The notes: generated by a model not told the origin, from the sequence alone. A stretch of 64,000 nucleotides of DNA from Vibrio caribbeanicus ATCC BAA-2122 (GCF_000165125.1 NZ_AEIU01000052.1:1-64000); one strand, 5' to 3'. Numbered from the stretch's first letter, positions 45,521 through 54,932 are shown. Numbers and translations: made by a program.

Positions 45521-46486
45521 TTAATCAATAGATTGCCAATGAGGAGGGATTTCTATATTCCATCTAGCTCGCTCTGTTTCCGAGTAAATTGCTTTGCCTT
45601 TAGTACCCGTCACCATAAGGATTGGTTGATTGTGACCGCTACTGATTATTTTGTTTACTAGGCGTGCAGCCTGTTCTCCTTGGCTATAACCGGATAACAC
45701 CACGCCACCGACGGCTTTCTTTTTACCGACAGCAAAGTCCCAAAAAGCAAAAAGTGGCAACTCGGAATGTTGGTTTGTCCAACGGATAATTTGCTCCGCT
45801 GGTATACTGTTGCCCCGCTCATCGACTAGGGTTTGATACAGTCCAACAATAATGACTTTGAAACTGTCTCTTTTTGCGTCTAATACCTCACGTTGCCAAG
45901 CTTGTTGAGTTGTGATGGTTTTCATATCAACCTCTATCCCTAAGTTGTCTCGAATCAAGGCGTATTGTTTCTTAATATAGTTCTTTGAAATGTGCGACGT
46001 GATACCGGAATCAAAGAGGATTTTTACCTTGAAGTCTTGAGTGCCGAATAGCTTTCTAAGCTCGACAAGTGACTTGGTAAAAAGCGGGCGTTCTAAAACC
46101 CCCGTGACTTTTGCTTGGCCACGATATTTTGATAATAGCTTCCTAGGGTTGGAATTTATCCCGAGAAAAACAATTGAAATAGGTTCATCAAACAGCATAG
46201 GTAACATATAGGAGAGCGCGTTATCATCGCCGAGAATAACGATATCAGGTTTGAAGCTTTTATACTTTGCGTAGGCCTGAATCGCTTTTCCCGCATAGCT
46301 TGATTTGGGGATACGTTTGGTATCCATTTGGAAGGTGTCCAGCTCTATCGTATTGGTTAGGGCTGCGGTTAAACCTTGGATATAACTTTGGTCCCAAGGG
46401 TATTCCGAATGATAGCTTTCAATAAGTAATACCTTAGCCGCAAAAGCTTGGGACGAAAAGACCCAACAAAGTAAAAGCCAACGCAT
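45521..46486 (-). CDS. Periplasmic ABC-type substrate-binding protein (PF04392-like)
   Basis: A 321-residue protein from MRWLLLCWVF; GGAG lies 6 bases before this ATG, and the longer METQMRWL reading places that site inside the gene. Signal peptide 1-17, cleavage near AFA-AK. The mature chain has LIESYHSEYPWDQSYIQGL, IVILGDDNALSYMLPMLFDEP and VVLSGYSQGEQAARLVNKII, the PF04392 pattern. No permease or ATPase is present. It ends the minus-strand unit that begins with the CitA-type kinase, so it may act as a periplasmic partner or sensor for that system (inference). Confidence 0.78.
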   Translation of the reverse strand: MRWLLLCWVFSSQAFAAKVLLIESYHSEYPWDQSYIQGLTAALTNTIELDTFQMDTKRIPKSSYAGKAIQAYAKYKSFKPDIVILGDDNALSYMLPMLFDEPISIVFLGINSNPRKLLSKYRGQAKVTGVLERPLFTKSLVELRKLFGTQDFKVKILFDSGITSHISKNYIKKQYALIRDNLGIEVDMKTITTQQAWQREVLDAKRDSFKVIIVGLYQTLVDERGNSIPAEQIIRWTNQHSELPLFAFWDFAVGKKKAVGGVVLSGYSQGEQAARLVNKIISSGHNQPILMVTGTKGKAIYSETERARWNIEIPPHWQSID

Positions 46487-46604
46487 CTGCGTCTCCATTA
46501 ATTACTGTCCTATCAACTATAGTCCCACTTTTAGAAGTTTTTTTAGACATTGGAACGCTTTCAGTGGCCATTTAATTGGGTGTAAGTGCCACGAAGGGTG
46601 GCGA

Positions 46605-47318
46605 TTAAACTAAGGCCTTTTTATAGCGCCTTTCTGGCCGACCAACAGAACCATAGTTTATTTCTGCCTCTAAATGCCCGTTACCGATCATATACTCCAA
46701 ATAGCGTCGCGCAGTAGTCCGACTTGCGCCAATGATGTGGCCAACTTCTTCGGCACTGAGTTTCTCCGTTTTGTTATTGAAGACAGATTCGATCTTTTTT
46801 AATGTAATCGCATCGATACCTTTTGGAAGGCGGTGAACAATAGGTTCATCTGAGGAGTTGTTACGGTGGGGTAAAAAGCTGTCGATATCATCTTGGCGAA
46901 GGGACGCGACGTTATTAATTTTTTCTCGATGCCGGATGAAGTTAGACAATACGTCGTGCAAATGCTCAAAGATGAGCGGTTTTACAATATAATAAAATAC
47001 ACCACATCGCATTGCTTCCTGCAGTGTTTCTACTTCTTTGGCTGCCGTAACTAGAATAACGTCTGTTGCTGCATTTTCAGCGCGGATTCGGCGAAGTAAA
47101 TCAAGCCCTGTACTGGATGGAAATCTAACATCAAGCATCAATAAGTCGGGCTTTAGAATATCAACCAACTCCTCAGCATCCTTCAGGTTATATGCGACTC
47201 CCACCACTTCAAATCCTGGTATTCTTGCGATAAAACGCTGTTGAATCGCTGCTATTTGCTTATCATCTTCAGCAATAACGACGCTGATCTTTTTACTATT
47301 GTCCGATATGTCACTCAT
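46605..47318 (-). CDS. Response regulator of the CitB/DcuR family
   Basis: A 237-residue regulator. The receiver (about 12-130) has the acidic pair E17/D18-D19 in VVIAEDDKQ, phospho-acceptor D63 in LLMLDVRFPSS, T in VTAAKE and K in IVKPLIFEHL. The C-terminal DNA-binding part (about 170-230) contains EVGHIIGASRTTARRYLEYM, the CitB/DcuR-type winged helix. It is phosphorylated by the adjacent kinase. Likely target: the divergent tctCBA operon. Confidence 0.9.
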   Translation of the reverse strand: MSDISDNSKKISVVIAEDDKQIAAIQQRFIARIPGFEVVGVAYNLKDAEELVDILKPDLLMLDVRFPSSTGLDLLRRIRAENAATDVILVTAAKEVETLQEAMRCGVFYYIVKPLIFEHLHDVLSNFIRHREKINNVASLRQDDIDSFLPHRNNSSDEPIVHRLPKGIDAITLKKIESVFNNKTEKLSAEEVGHIIGASRTTARRYLEYMIGNGHLEAEINYGSVGRPERRYKKALV

Positions 47319-47394
47319 CGTTTACTTGTCCTCATCCATGGTCAAAGCATCTTTGATTTAGTGGTTTAATGAGCAATACTCGTATATCGCTGCG

Positions 47395-49032
47395 TCAAAC
47401 TGGTCTTATTTTGGGAATGGTTACGACGCATCGGGTTCCTTCTTTTAGGACAGACTCGAAACTGATATACCCTGAAAGGTCATTGAGCAATTGTTTAACA
47501 AGATGTAGGCCTAATCCGTGTCCTGCTTCTTCTTTGCTGCTCACTCCTTTATCAAACATATTGGACTGTTCTGTATCGGTGAGTCCTTTACCTTGATCCT
47601 CGATTTCGAAGATTAAATCATTACCTAAATCTGTCATTGACAATGATATCATTTTGCCATGGTTATTCAATGTCGCTTCAAGGGCGTTGTCTATCAAATT
47701 TCCGAGAATCGATACTAGCTTTTCCCGTGAAAGTGAGTCAGGTATTGCCTGCATACTGCTGTCAGGATCAATGAAAAGCTCAAGTCCCATTTCTTTTGCT
47801 CGGTTGAACTTTCCGAGTAAACACCCTGAAACAATTGGGTCTGGTACCGCTTTTAACAACAAGTTTATCAATGCTTGGTGGCTACGAGATTCCTGGCCTG
47901 CATAGGATAAAGCCTCTTCGAAGGCATTGATTTGAATTAAGCCTGCAATGGTGTGTAGTTTATTGGAGTATTCATGGGCTTGACTGCGAAGAGAATCAGC
48001 ATACGCCTCAACTTCAGCCAGTTTGCTTGTAACCGCATCCAGCTCATCTTTTCTCCGAAAACTAGAGACAACCCCGACTATCTTTTCGTCTGAGATAACG
48101 GGCAACCTGTTGACTATTAATTTTTTCTCTTTCAACCAAACTTCTTTATCAAAATCTGGTTTGCCTGTATCCAATATTTGCATGAGCTCACTATCGGGAA
48201 GTACGTGATAGATGTGTTTTCCTTTTATAGGTACGTTGTTGTCGAGGCCTAACGTGTTGATCGCCGCCTGATTAAAGGTGGTAATAACGCCATCATTGTT
48301 GATAGCTATAATCCCTTCTCGAACAGATTCTAGTGTTGCGTTTCTTTCCTGAAATAGTCGAGCAATCTGCTCTGGCTCAAGTCCGAATATGGCTTTTTTA
48401 AAGTGGTTGGCAAAGCCAATAGCGATGAATACGCTCGCGATAAAACTGACCATAATGACGGTCATCAAGGTTACTTGGTAGCGGTTAAGGATATCTTCAA
48501 CTGCTGCAAGAGAAAAACCAACGGATACGATACCGATAACTTGTTCACTTTTGGGATCAAAAACTGGCGCTTTGCCGCGCACAGACGGCCCCAGACTGCC
48601 AACTGCTTTCTGGATATAGGGTTTGCCATGAATTAAGGCTGACACATTGTCATCTCCTTCATCATCGTGCATAGGTTTGCCTAGTTTTGCGGCCGTAGGG
48701 TGGGCCAGTCTAATGCCTTTTTTATCACCAATAACGACAAAAAGAGCATCATTTCTTTGCGCTAACTGCGATGCAAGAGATTGTAAGGTATCACTGTCAT
48801 TGTGCTCGATTGCACCTATCACTGTAGGCATTGTTGCGATTGTCTTCGCAACATGGAGCGCACGTTGGCCAATTTGCTCATCCAATGATTGGCTGATATA
48901 GGTAAGCGTGAAAACTCCAATCACTAAGGTCTGCAACAGACACATCATCCCCAGTAGCAGAATCATTCTGGTTCTGAGTCTTATACCTGCTATCCAATGA
49001 GCCTGTCTTTTATTGTTCATTCCCCTAGTCAC
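47395..49032 (-). CDS. Sensor histidine kinase of the CitA/DcuS family
   Basis: A 545-residue kinase. Two membrane spans (about 23-45 and 180-200) bracket a periplasmic PAS-like CitA domain with VVIGDKKGIRLAHPTAAKLGK and SVRGKAPVF. A cytoplasmic PAS (about 225-330), then the DHp histidine in SQAHEYSNKLHTIAGL, and the ATPase domain with NLIDNALEA and GHGLGLHLVKQLL. It senses a di- or tricarboxylate outside. The start is GTG with GGAG 6 bases upstream (MTRGMNNKR); an ATG four codons later is possible. The regulator gene follows after 76 bases. Confidence 0.92.
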   Translation of the reverse strand: MTRGMNNKRQAHWIAGIRLRTRMILLLGMMCLLQTLVIGVFTLTYISQSLDEQIGQRALHVAKTIATMPTVIGAIEHNDSDTLQSLASQLAQRNDALFVVIGDKKGIRLAHPTAAKLGKPMHDDEGDDNVSALIHGKPYIQKAVGSLGPSVRGKAPVFDPKSEQVIGIVSVGFSLAAVEDILNRYQVTLMTVIMVSFIASVFIAIGFANHFKKAIFGLEPEQIARLFQERNATLESVREGIIAINNDGVITTFNQAAINTLGLDNNVPIKGKHIYHVLPDSELMQILDTGKPDFDKEVWLKEKKLIVNRLPVISDEKIVGVVSSFRRKDELDAVTSKLAEVEAYADSLRSQAHEYSNKLHTIAGLIQINAFEEALSYAGQESRSHQALINLLLKAVPDPIVSGCLLGKFNRAKEMGLELFIDPDSSMQAIPDSLSREKLVSILGNLIDNALEATLNNHGKMISLSMTDLGNDLIFEIEDQGKGLTDTEQSNMFDKGVSSKEEAGHGLGLHLVKQLLNDLSGYISFESVLKEGTRCVVTIPKIRPV

Positions 49033-49252
49033 TGGAGCTCCTTAATTGTCTGGATACAAGGCAACAAATACATCACCTTTGAACCATAGCCTAAGTGAAT
49101 TTCTGAAAATACGGGAGTGAACAATATGAACAAAATAACTTTTATATGGTTAAAGAATATTATTTTCTAAATATGGGAAATATCAGAAGTCTATTTTAGT
49201 TTAATGCTCATGATGAAAGGACCATCTACTCACAAACGAAAAGGACAAAATC

Positions 49253-50251
49253 ATGATGCATTTAGATAAGGTAAGTAGGGTATTGGCACACAGCCTCAAG
49301 ACTCTATCGATAGCAGGGCCATTGTTGCTTGGAGGCTTTTCACCTTTTGTGCAGGCAAGCACAGAAAGTATCCACTTTCTTATTCCCGGTGGAGCAGGCG
49401 GCGGGTGGGATGGCACTGCAAGGGGGACCGGAGAGGCCTTAACGAAATCTGGCATTCTTGAGACGGTATCATACGAAAACATGTCCGGTGGTGGTGGCGG
49501 TAAGGCAATTGCACACCTGATTGAAACCGCAGAACAAGCCCAAAATACCTTGATGGTCAACTCTACTCCGATTGTTATTCGGTCTCTATCTAAAGTCTTC
49601 CCTCAGTCGTTCAGAGATTTGACCCCTATTGCTGCCATTATTGGTGATTATGCAGCTTTTGTTGTCCCTGCTAATTCTAAATATACCAGCTTTACTCAGG
49701 TGGTTGCCGATTACAACAAAAACCCAAGATCGATTGCGGTAGCAGGTGGATCAGCACGGGGAAGTATGGACCATCTTGTCGCTGCTATGGCGTTCAAAGC
49801 TGCGGGCGGAGAGCCTAAAAGGGTCAAATACGTGGCTTATGACGCTGGTGGTAAAGCTATGGCGGGAATCCTATCAGGCGAAGCGCATCTTCTTTCGACG
49901 GGATTCAGTGAAGCACTGGCGTTAAAAAATGCAGGTGAAGTAAGAATTCTTGCAATGACAGGAGATAAACGCTCACCTTCAGCTCCCGATGTTCCAACAC
50001 TAAAAGAACTTGGTTACGAGACGTCCTTTGTGAATTGGCGTGGTTTTTTTGCTGCTCCGGGTGTGTCAGATGCTCAAGCAAAAGAGTATCAAGAGATCCT
50101 TAAAAAGATGTATGACACTGAGGCCTGGAAGACCGTACGTGACCGTAATGGTTGGACTGAAATCTACAAGCCCGGTGATGAGTTTGTATCATTTCTTGAG
50201 GTGCAGGAAAAAGAAGTTGGTTCACTCATGAAAGAGCTTGGTTTCTTGTAG
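49253..50251 (+). CDS. tctC: Tripartite tricarboxylate transporter periplasmic binding protein TctC
   Basis: A 332-residue TctC/Bug-family protein. Signal peptide at about 1-36, then IHFLIPGGAGGGWDGTARGTGEAL (the ligand pyrophosphate-type loop of the Bug family), TPIAAIIGDYAAFVVP, GGSARGSMDHL and AMTGDKRSPSAPDVPTLKELG. It captures citrate or another carboxylate and delivers it to TctAB. An AAAGGAC site precedes the ATG pair. It heads the tctCBA operon and is divergent from the CitA-type kinase. Confidence 0.93.
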   Translation: MMHLDKVSRVLAHSLKTLSIAGPLLLGGFSPFVQASTESIHFLIPGGAGGGWDGTARGTGEALTKSGILETVSYENMSGGGGGKAIAHLIETAEQAQNTLMVNSTPIVIRSLSKVFPQSFRDLTPIAAIIGDYAAFVVPANSKYTSFTQVVADYNKNPRSIAVAGGSARGSMDHLVAAMAFKAAGGEPKRVKYVAYDAGGKAMAGILSGEAHLLSTGFSEALALKNAGEVRILAMTGDKRSPSAPDVPTLKELGYETSFVNWRGFFAAPGVSDAQAKEYQEILKKMYDTEAWKTVRDRNGWTEIYKPGDEFVSFLEVQEKEVGSLMKELGFL

Positions 50252-50351
50252 TCAATAACCTCGGCTCTACTGTTTGATCCGAGGCCTTTCTTATTTTCAA
50301 TTAGATGTAGAGGGTAGTTGCTCATGGATGGAATGGAGCAAGGAGGGCGCA

Positions 50352-50822
50352 ATGTCTATTAGTAGAGACCACATTGGCGGATCTATTTTTTTAGTTTTGT
50401 CGGTCACATACGGTTATTACGCCCAGCGTATACCTATGCTTCCCGGTGATGAGTTTGAACCGTTTCATGCTCAGACATTGCCCATCGCGCTGTCTTACCT
50501 TGGCGGAATTCTTGGTATAGCGATGTTGGCGACCGCAAAAGGGTCGGTCGGAAAGAGCTTCGATGTTGTCGGGCTAGATTTTTTATTAGTGGCGAAGCTT
50601 TTAGCAAACATCGTGCTCTTTGCTCTGGCCTTGGAGTGGATTGGTTTTACGTTAGCAACGATTTTATTTTTAATGATTGGGTACTGGCTGCTTGGTGAAC
50701 GAGAGATAAAAACGTTGATCCTCGCTTCTGTCCCTTTTGCTATTGGCATCTGGGTTGTGTTGGTAAAACTGCTGGATATTTATCTGGCACCAGGACGATT
50801 ATTAAGTGGCTTTGGGAGCTAA
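50352..50822 (+). CDS. tctB: Tripartite tricarboxylate transporter small membrane subunit TctB
   Basis: A 156-residue membrane protein with four predicted spans. The ATG at 50352 is chosen because AAGGAGG is 6 bases upstream; an earlier frame from 50274 has no such site. PALPYMLPGDEFEPFHAQTLPIAL-like beginning (MLPGDEFEPFHAQTLPI) and YWLLGEREIKTLILAS are TctB features. It partners TctA. It is 101 bases after tctC and 3 bases before tctA. Confidence 0.88.
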   Translation: MSISRDHIGGSIFLVLSVTYGYYAQRIPMLPGDEFEPFHAQTLPIALSYLGGILGIAMLATAKGSVGKSFDVVGLDFLLVAKLLANIVLFALALEWIGFTLATILFLMIGYWLLGEREIKTLILASVPFAIGIWVVLVKLLDIYLAPGRLLSGFGS

Positions 50823-50825
50823 ATT

Positions 50826-52382
50826 ATGTGGGATGGAATTACAACGGGCCTGACTACCGCCATTATGCCCTTCAATATTATGATGGTCGTTTTAGGCTGT
50901 TTCGCAGGCACTTTTATTGGAATGCTTCCTGGGCTCGGGCCAATTTCAGCGGTCGCTCTCATGATCCCAATTACTTACAGTCTTGACCCCGCTTCAGGTA
51001 TCATTTTGATGGCGGGCGTTTACTACGGTGCGGTTTTTGGTGGTTCAACCTCGTCGATTCTGATCAATGCCCCCGGTTGTGCAAGTACGGTAGTCACTGC
51101 TTTTGACGGTTATCCAATGGCACAGGGGCGACATGCTGGGAAAGCACTTGCGTTGGCAGCCTATAGTTCGTTTACTGGTGGAACGATAGGGGCATTAGTG
51201 TTGTTGGTCGCCGCTCCTGCCTTGGCATCTGTTTCTCTTAGTTTTCAGTCGAGTGATTACTTTGCATTGATGGTGCTTGGACTCACGGCTGTATCTGCAT
51301 TCTCTGGTGAAGGAAAAGTGCTCAAAGCTATGAGCATGACAGTATTTGGTTTAATGATAGCAACAATAGGTACTGATGTGATCTCGGGAGCGCCACGATT
51401 CACCTTCAATAACCTAGACTTGGTTGATGGGATAAGTTTTCTTCTACTGGCGATGGCAACCTTTGCACTTGCCGAAGTCATTATGACGGTGCTAAAGGGT
51501 CAATATAAAGAACCAGAAGCGGATATGGACATGGCGGAGCTTGGTAGCATGACATTGACCAAAGCGGAGATCAAAGAGGTCGCCCCAACTGTCGCTCGAT
51601 CATCTATTTTTGGTTTTATTGTTGGAGTCTTACCGGGAGCAGGTGCAACCATTGCCTCTTTTCTTGCTTATGGTTTGGAAAGAAACCTGGCGCCCAAGCA
51701 CTTAAAAAAACAGTTTGGTCGAGGAGCGCTTCGTGGTCTAGCTGCACCTGAAACCGCCAACAATGCAGCTTCAACAGGCTCATTTGTCCCACTATTGACT
51801 TTAGGTATTCCCGGTTCAGGGACAACAGCAATAATGCTTGGTGCATTGATTGCCTATGGGATACAGCCTGGACCTCGTTTGTTTGTTGATAACCCAGATG
51901 TATTTTGGTCAGTCATCATTTCGATGTATTTCGGCAACCTGGTTCTTTTGATTCTTAATTTGCCACTGATTCCCTATATATCACGGTTATTGATTATACC
52001 AAGGCCTATTCTCACTCCTCTAATCCTGTTTTTCTCAATAACTGGTGTATATCTGGTGAGTTTCAATACCTTTGATATTCATATGATGGTGATCATTACT
52101 GTGATTGCGATATTTCTGAGGCTACTGGATTTTCCGATGGCACCGATGTTACTAGGTTTCATTCTTGGCGGCATTATGGAGAATAACCTTAGCAGAGCGT
52201 TGATCATCTCAGATGGAAGCCTCTCCTTCCTATGGGAACGGCCGCTAACGCTTACCATTATCCTTATCTCTGGATTGGTACTGGTTATGCCTCTGCTTAT
52301 CAAAGTGGCCGAAAAAATTGGCTGGTTGGGGCATAAAAAAAAGTTAAAGACGGTATCTGGTTCTGATGGGCATGTTGATTAG
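50826..52382 (+). CDS. tctA: Tripartite tricarboxylate transporter large membrane subunit TctA
   Basis: A 518-residue protein with about 11-12 spans. Family motifs: GMLPGLGPISAVALMIP, GVYYGAVFGGSTSSILINAPG (N-terminal duplicated core), and GVLPGAGATIASFLAYGLE, AAPETANNAASTGSFVPLLTLGIPGSGTTA in the second half. It transports a tricarboxylate or related acid with sodium or protons. Starts 3 bases after the tctB stop. Confidence 0.95.
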   Translation: MWDGITTGLTTAIMPFNIMMVVLGCFAGTFIGMLPGLGPISAVALMIPITYSLDPASGIILMAGVYYGAVFGGSTSSILINAPGCASTVVTAFDGYPMAQGRHAGKALALAAYSSFTGGTIGALVLLVAAPALASVSLSFQSSDYFALMVLGLTAVSAFSGEGKVLKAMSMTVFGLMIATIGTDVISGAPRFTFNNLDLVDGISFLLLAMATFALAEVIMTVLKGQYKEPEADMDMAELGSMTLTKAEIKEVAPTVARSSIFGFIVGVLPGAGATIASFLAYGLERNLAPKHLKKQFGRGALRGLAAPETANNAASTGSFVPLLTLGIPGSGTTAIMLGALIAYGIQPGPRLFVDNPDVFWSVIISMYFGNLVLLILNLPLIPYISRLLIIPRPILTPLILFFSITGVYLVSFNTFDIHMMVIITVIAIFLRLLDFPMAPMLLGFILGGIMENNLSRALIISDGSLSFLWERPLTLTIILISGLVLVMPLLIKVAEKIGWLGHKKKLKTVSGSDGHVD

Positions 52383-52538
52383 TTTTACTGTTCAGGACAC
52401 ACACCTTTTAGCAGCGCGCCTTTGATAAAACTTGAAAATAATAGAGAAATAAGAAAATCGGTGTTTTTCATCGTAAGTGATAAGCTGTGTTGCGTTTAAG
52501 AATATAATTGCATATGAGGTAGTTGAGTTTAAAAAGTA

Positions 52539-52569
52539 TTGACCTTAACCCAGGGGCAAGGTCTACACT
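52539..52569 (+). promoter_or_regulatory. CueR-type (MerR-family) promoter and operator
   Basis: TTGACC (52539-52544) and TACACT (52564-52569) are separated by 19 bases, the over-long spacer that marks MerR-family promoters. The spacer region carries a dyad with ACCTT at 52542-52546 and AAGGT at 52558-52562, and CCC/GGG inside, as in CueR boxes. It lies 28 bases upstream of a Cys/His-rich exported protein and the cupredoxin gene. Copper(I)-bound CueR, encoded outside the window, should activate it. Confidence 0.82.
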
Positions 52570-52596
52570 TCCAGTGTTACTTTGTAAAGGTATGTT

Positions 52597-53040
52597 ATGA
52601 ATCACTCTTTTAAAAACACATGGGTTACTCTCTTCAGTATCTTTGCGATGTTGATGTCAAGCTTTGTGTCGAGTGCGCCGATGATGGTGATCAATAGCAC
52701 GCCTCATGCTAACTCTAAGGTGGTAAGTTCTCACCACAACCACACTTCTTCAGATCATCTTGATACAACTGCATCCGCTAATAGCAACAGTCAGCAAATG
52801 GATTGTCATTCTGATAAGTTCTTATCTCCGCTAGCTAGTCAGTTGGAGAGGGACGGTAGTCATTGTGATAGCCTCAGTTTTGATAGCTGCTGCGCTTCTG
52901 TATGTACAACTGTCTCTTACCCAATACAAGCCGCCGATTCACCAAGTATTTTAGCTCCTACCTTAGCTCTGCATAAGCCCATAAAGATCGGTAATAAAGT
53001 ATCATGTATACAAAGCTTACTGCGCCCACCTTCCGCTTAA
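52597..53040 (+). CDS. Exported His/Cys-rich protein, probable copper-binding (CopL-like composition)
   Basis: A 147-residue protein. Signal peptide at about 1-27 (MNHSFKNTWVTLFSIFAMLM...SSAP). The mature chain has SHHNHTSSDHLD, MDCHSDKF, SHCDSL and SCCASVC, i.e. possible metal ligands. The sequence is serine/threonine-rich in between. It stands directly behind the CueR-type promoter and 183 bases before a CopI-like cupredoxin. Composition recalls exported CopL-type metal-binding proteins, but I cannot confirm homology. Confidence 0.7.
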   Translation: MNHSFKNTWVTLFSIFAMLMSSFVSSAPMMVINSTPHANSKVVSSHHNHTSSDHLDTTASANSNSQQMDCHSDKFLSPLASQLERDGSHCDSLSFDSCCASVCTTVSYPIQAADSPSILAPTLALHKPIKIGNKVSCIQSLLRPPSA

Positions 53041-53223
53041 TTCAATAACAATTATTGCCAGCACTCAAATCTACACTCAGTGTGGGTTGAGCTATATCTA
53101 CATTTTTATCTTTGGAAAACGCATGAAATTCAACAAACGTACAAGACTTGAGAGCGCGACTGGTCTTTGAGCTGAAGGGATTTTTAGCCCTTGATATTTA
53201 TATAAATGAGTAAGGAGCAAACT

Positions 53224-53733
53224 ATGAAAAAGATACTTTTCGTAATGTTACTGTTGGCCCCGACAGTATCTGTGTGGGCAGAGATAAGTCATTCAAAAAT
53301 GAATCATGGAGAAATGGATCATAGCAAGAAGGATCACTCCATGATGAACATGGAGGGCATGTCTGCAGTTGGGATGCCTGCAGTAGGGGCAAAGCCAGAC
53401 AAAGTGGTTCATGTATTGTTAAGTGATGATATGACCATCAAATTTAAGCAAGAGGTCAAGATTGAACCTAATGACGTGGTTCAATTTGTCGTCATGAACA
53501 TAGGTAAATTGGAGCATGAATTCGCCATTGGTTCAGAAGCTGAACAACTAAAGCACAGAGAAATGATGAAGGGTATGGCTCACCATGCACATGATTCTGG
53601 CAGTGTTGTCACCGTTGAACCAGGCAAGGCAAGGCAACTTCTTTGGCATTTTCATGGAGAGAATAAGGTCGAATTTGCCTGCAATATTCCAGGTCATGCC
53701 GAAGGGGGGATGATCAAGAAGATTTCCCTATAG
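53224..53733 (+). CDS. copI: CopI-like periplasmic cupredoxin (copper resistance)
   Basis: A 169-residue protein from the ATG at 53224 (AAGGAG 7 bases upstream; an ATG at 53206 lies before that site). Signal peptide 1-19 (MKKILFVMLLLAPTVSVWA). A Met/His-rich N-terminal segment (about 22-45: HSKMNHGEMDHSKKDHSMM) could bind Cu(I). The plastocyanin-like domain (about 58-169) has the ligands H in EHEFAIG, C in FACNIPGH, H, and M in GGM. It probably protects the periplasm from copper. Expected to be in the same CueR-controlled unit as the upstream gene. Confidence 0.85.
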   Translation: MKKILFVMLLLAPTVSVWAEISHSKMNHGEMDHSKKDHSMMNMEGMSAVGMPAVGAKPDKVVHVLLSDDMTIKFKQEVKIEPNDVVQFVVMNIGKLEHEFAIGSEAEQLKHREMMKGMAHHAHDSGSVVTVEPGKARQLLWHFHGENKVEFACNIPGHAEGGMIKKISL

Positions 53734-53782
53734 GTGTTTTTAGATATGACATTAGAGGTTCTAATTTTGAGAGCCTCTTTTC

Positions 53783-53865
53783 TATACCTAAGTAACCTCA
53801 AGATGTAAGATTCAGCAAGACAACTCGCCCTTTGGGAGCGTGCATTTTGACGTCACTTGAGTATA
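53783..53865. mobile_element. MITE-like inverted-repeat element, short (83 bp) copy
   Basis: Ends are TATACCTAAGTAACCTCAAG and the imperfect complement ending in GAGTATA (...GACGTCACTTGAGTATA). The interior ACTCGCCCTTTGGGAGCGTGC occurs in the other orientation inside the 266-bp copy at 54933-55198. It looks like an internal-deletion derivative of that element. Confidence 0.75.
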
Positions 53866-54126
53866 TATCTCAGGTTATTTGACGTTGGAGTGATATTCTC
53901 CCTGATTTCCGCTCTCTATTATATTTTAAATAATTAAAAATATATACAATAATGTCAGCAAAGTGCTTGGTTCATCTTTCCCAATTTTATTTATTTACAA
54001 TCCCATTGGTAATATATCACTTAATTTTCTATTGAATTTACAAGCAAAAAATGGCATGTTTATTTCTATATTATAAAATTTATACAGTTTATTTAAGCTA
54101 TATTTCAAACTTGGGTTTAATAATTA
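53866..54126. other. AT-rich gap upstream of the CPBP gene
   Basis: About 260 bases, very AT-rich, with runs of A and T and no gene seen. It contains many possible -10 boxes, none with a good -35. Confidence 0.5.
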
Positions 54127-54921
54127 ATGTCAATTCTTCAAGTAATTTTTCTAGGGATAATTGGTTTCTTTCTTCCTCACTTTATTAGTTTGGAAGTTGT
54201 AATGAAATATCTTTCATCTAGTTCACCAAAAATAATGGATGGTGCTTATTTCATGATACAAATAACATTATTTTTTGTTATCTCTATCGCTTCCTTTTTT
54301 TTTGTTAAGATAGAAAAAAACAAAGGAAAACAGTTCAGTTTTTACTCATTCTTTGTAATTTCATTTGGCTTTTTGTCCTTTTTATTATTTTTTAACATCG
54401 CCTATGAATCTGTTTGCTTTTACTTTTTTAATGACCACTTTAAACTTCTTTACTCTGAATTAACAACGGTCATTCCTACCAGCGATGGTGATGTAGATTG
54501 GGTATCGCTTGGTGAGAGCATTCTTTTATTTTGTGTTTTAGTGCCGATTTGTGAGGAAGTTTTCTTTCGTCGAGTTATTTTCCAGTTGCTTATAATAAAT
54601 CATGGTTTCTTATTATCTTCTGTTGTGTCCAGTGTTATATTTGGTCTTTATCATAACGTTTTTTTAATTCCTTTTTTAGCCTCCATTGGGCTAAGTTTTA
54701 TCTATCAAAAGTTTGGGTTGGTAGGCTCGATAGCCACACATGCAATTTATAACTTACTTTTTCTCCTTGTACACCTTGTTTATTTTAAGATTCACGATTA
54801 TCACTTGACGATGGCCAGTGAATTGAATACTAAAACGGTAGTGCCCATGATTGTATCTGTGCTTCTATTATCTTTATGTTTGGTTTTGTATAGGAGACAT
54901 CCACTAAAGCGGAAATTATGA
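54127..54921 (+). CDS. CPBP-family intramembrane metalloprotease (CAAX/Abi)
   Basis: A 264-residue protein with about eight hydrophobic segments. The CPBP motifs are present: CEEVFFRRVIFQ (EExxxR, near 145-156), FGLYHN (second motif, catalytic H near 180) and ATHAIYNLLF (HxxxN, near 205-214). Family members process prenylated or signal proteins, or protect against bacteriocins. Strongly AT-rich with rare-type A/T codons unlike its neighbours, and bounded on both sides by copies of one inverted-repeat element. No ribosome binding site of note. Substrate unknown. Confidence 0.8.
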   Translation: MSILQVIFLGIIGFFLPHFISLEVVMKYLSSSSPKIMDGAYFMIQITLFFVISIASFFFVKIEKNKGKQFSFYSFFVISFGFLSFLLFFNIAYESVCFYFFNDHFKLLYSELTTVIPTSDGDVDWVSLGESILLFCVLVPICEEVFFRRVIFQLLIINHGFLLSSVVSSVIFGLYHNVFLIPFLASIGLSFIYQKFGLVGSIATHAIYNLLFLLVHLVYFKIHDYHLTMASELNTKTVVPMIVSVLLLSLCLVLYRRHPLKRKL

Positions 54922-54932
54922 GTAAATCGGTA

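Noticed and set aside
49201-49560. Minus-strand ORF over the tctC start (119 aa)
   Set aside because: Proline-rich shadow of the tctC glycine-rich loop; it has no homology and covers the tctC ribosome binding site.
53123-53170. 15-codon ORF (MKFNKRTRLESATGL) between the two copper genes
   Set aside because: Weak ribosome binding site, no stalling or metal motif, and no clear regulatory hairpin behind it; chance is likely.
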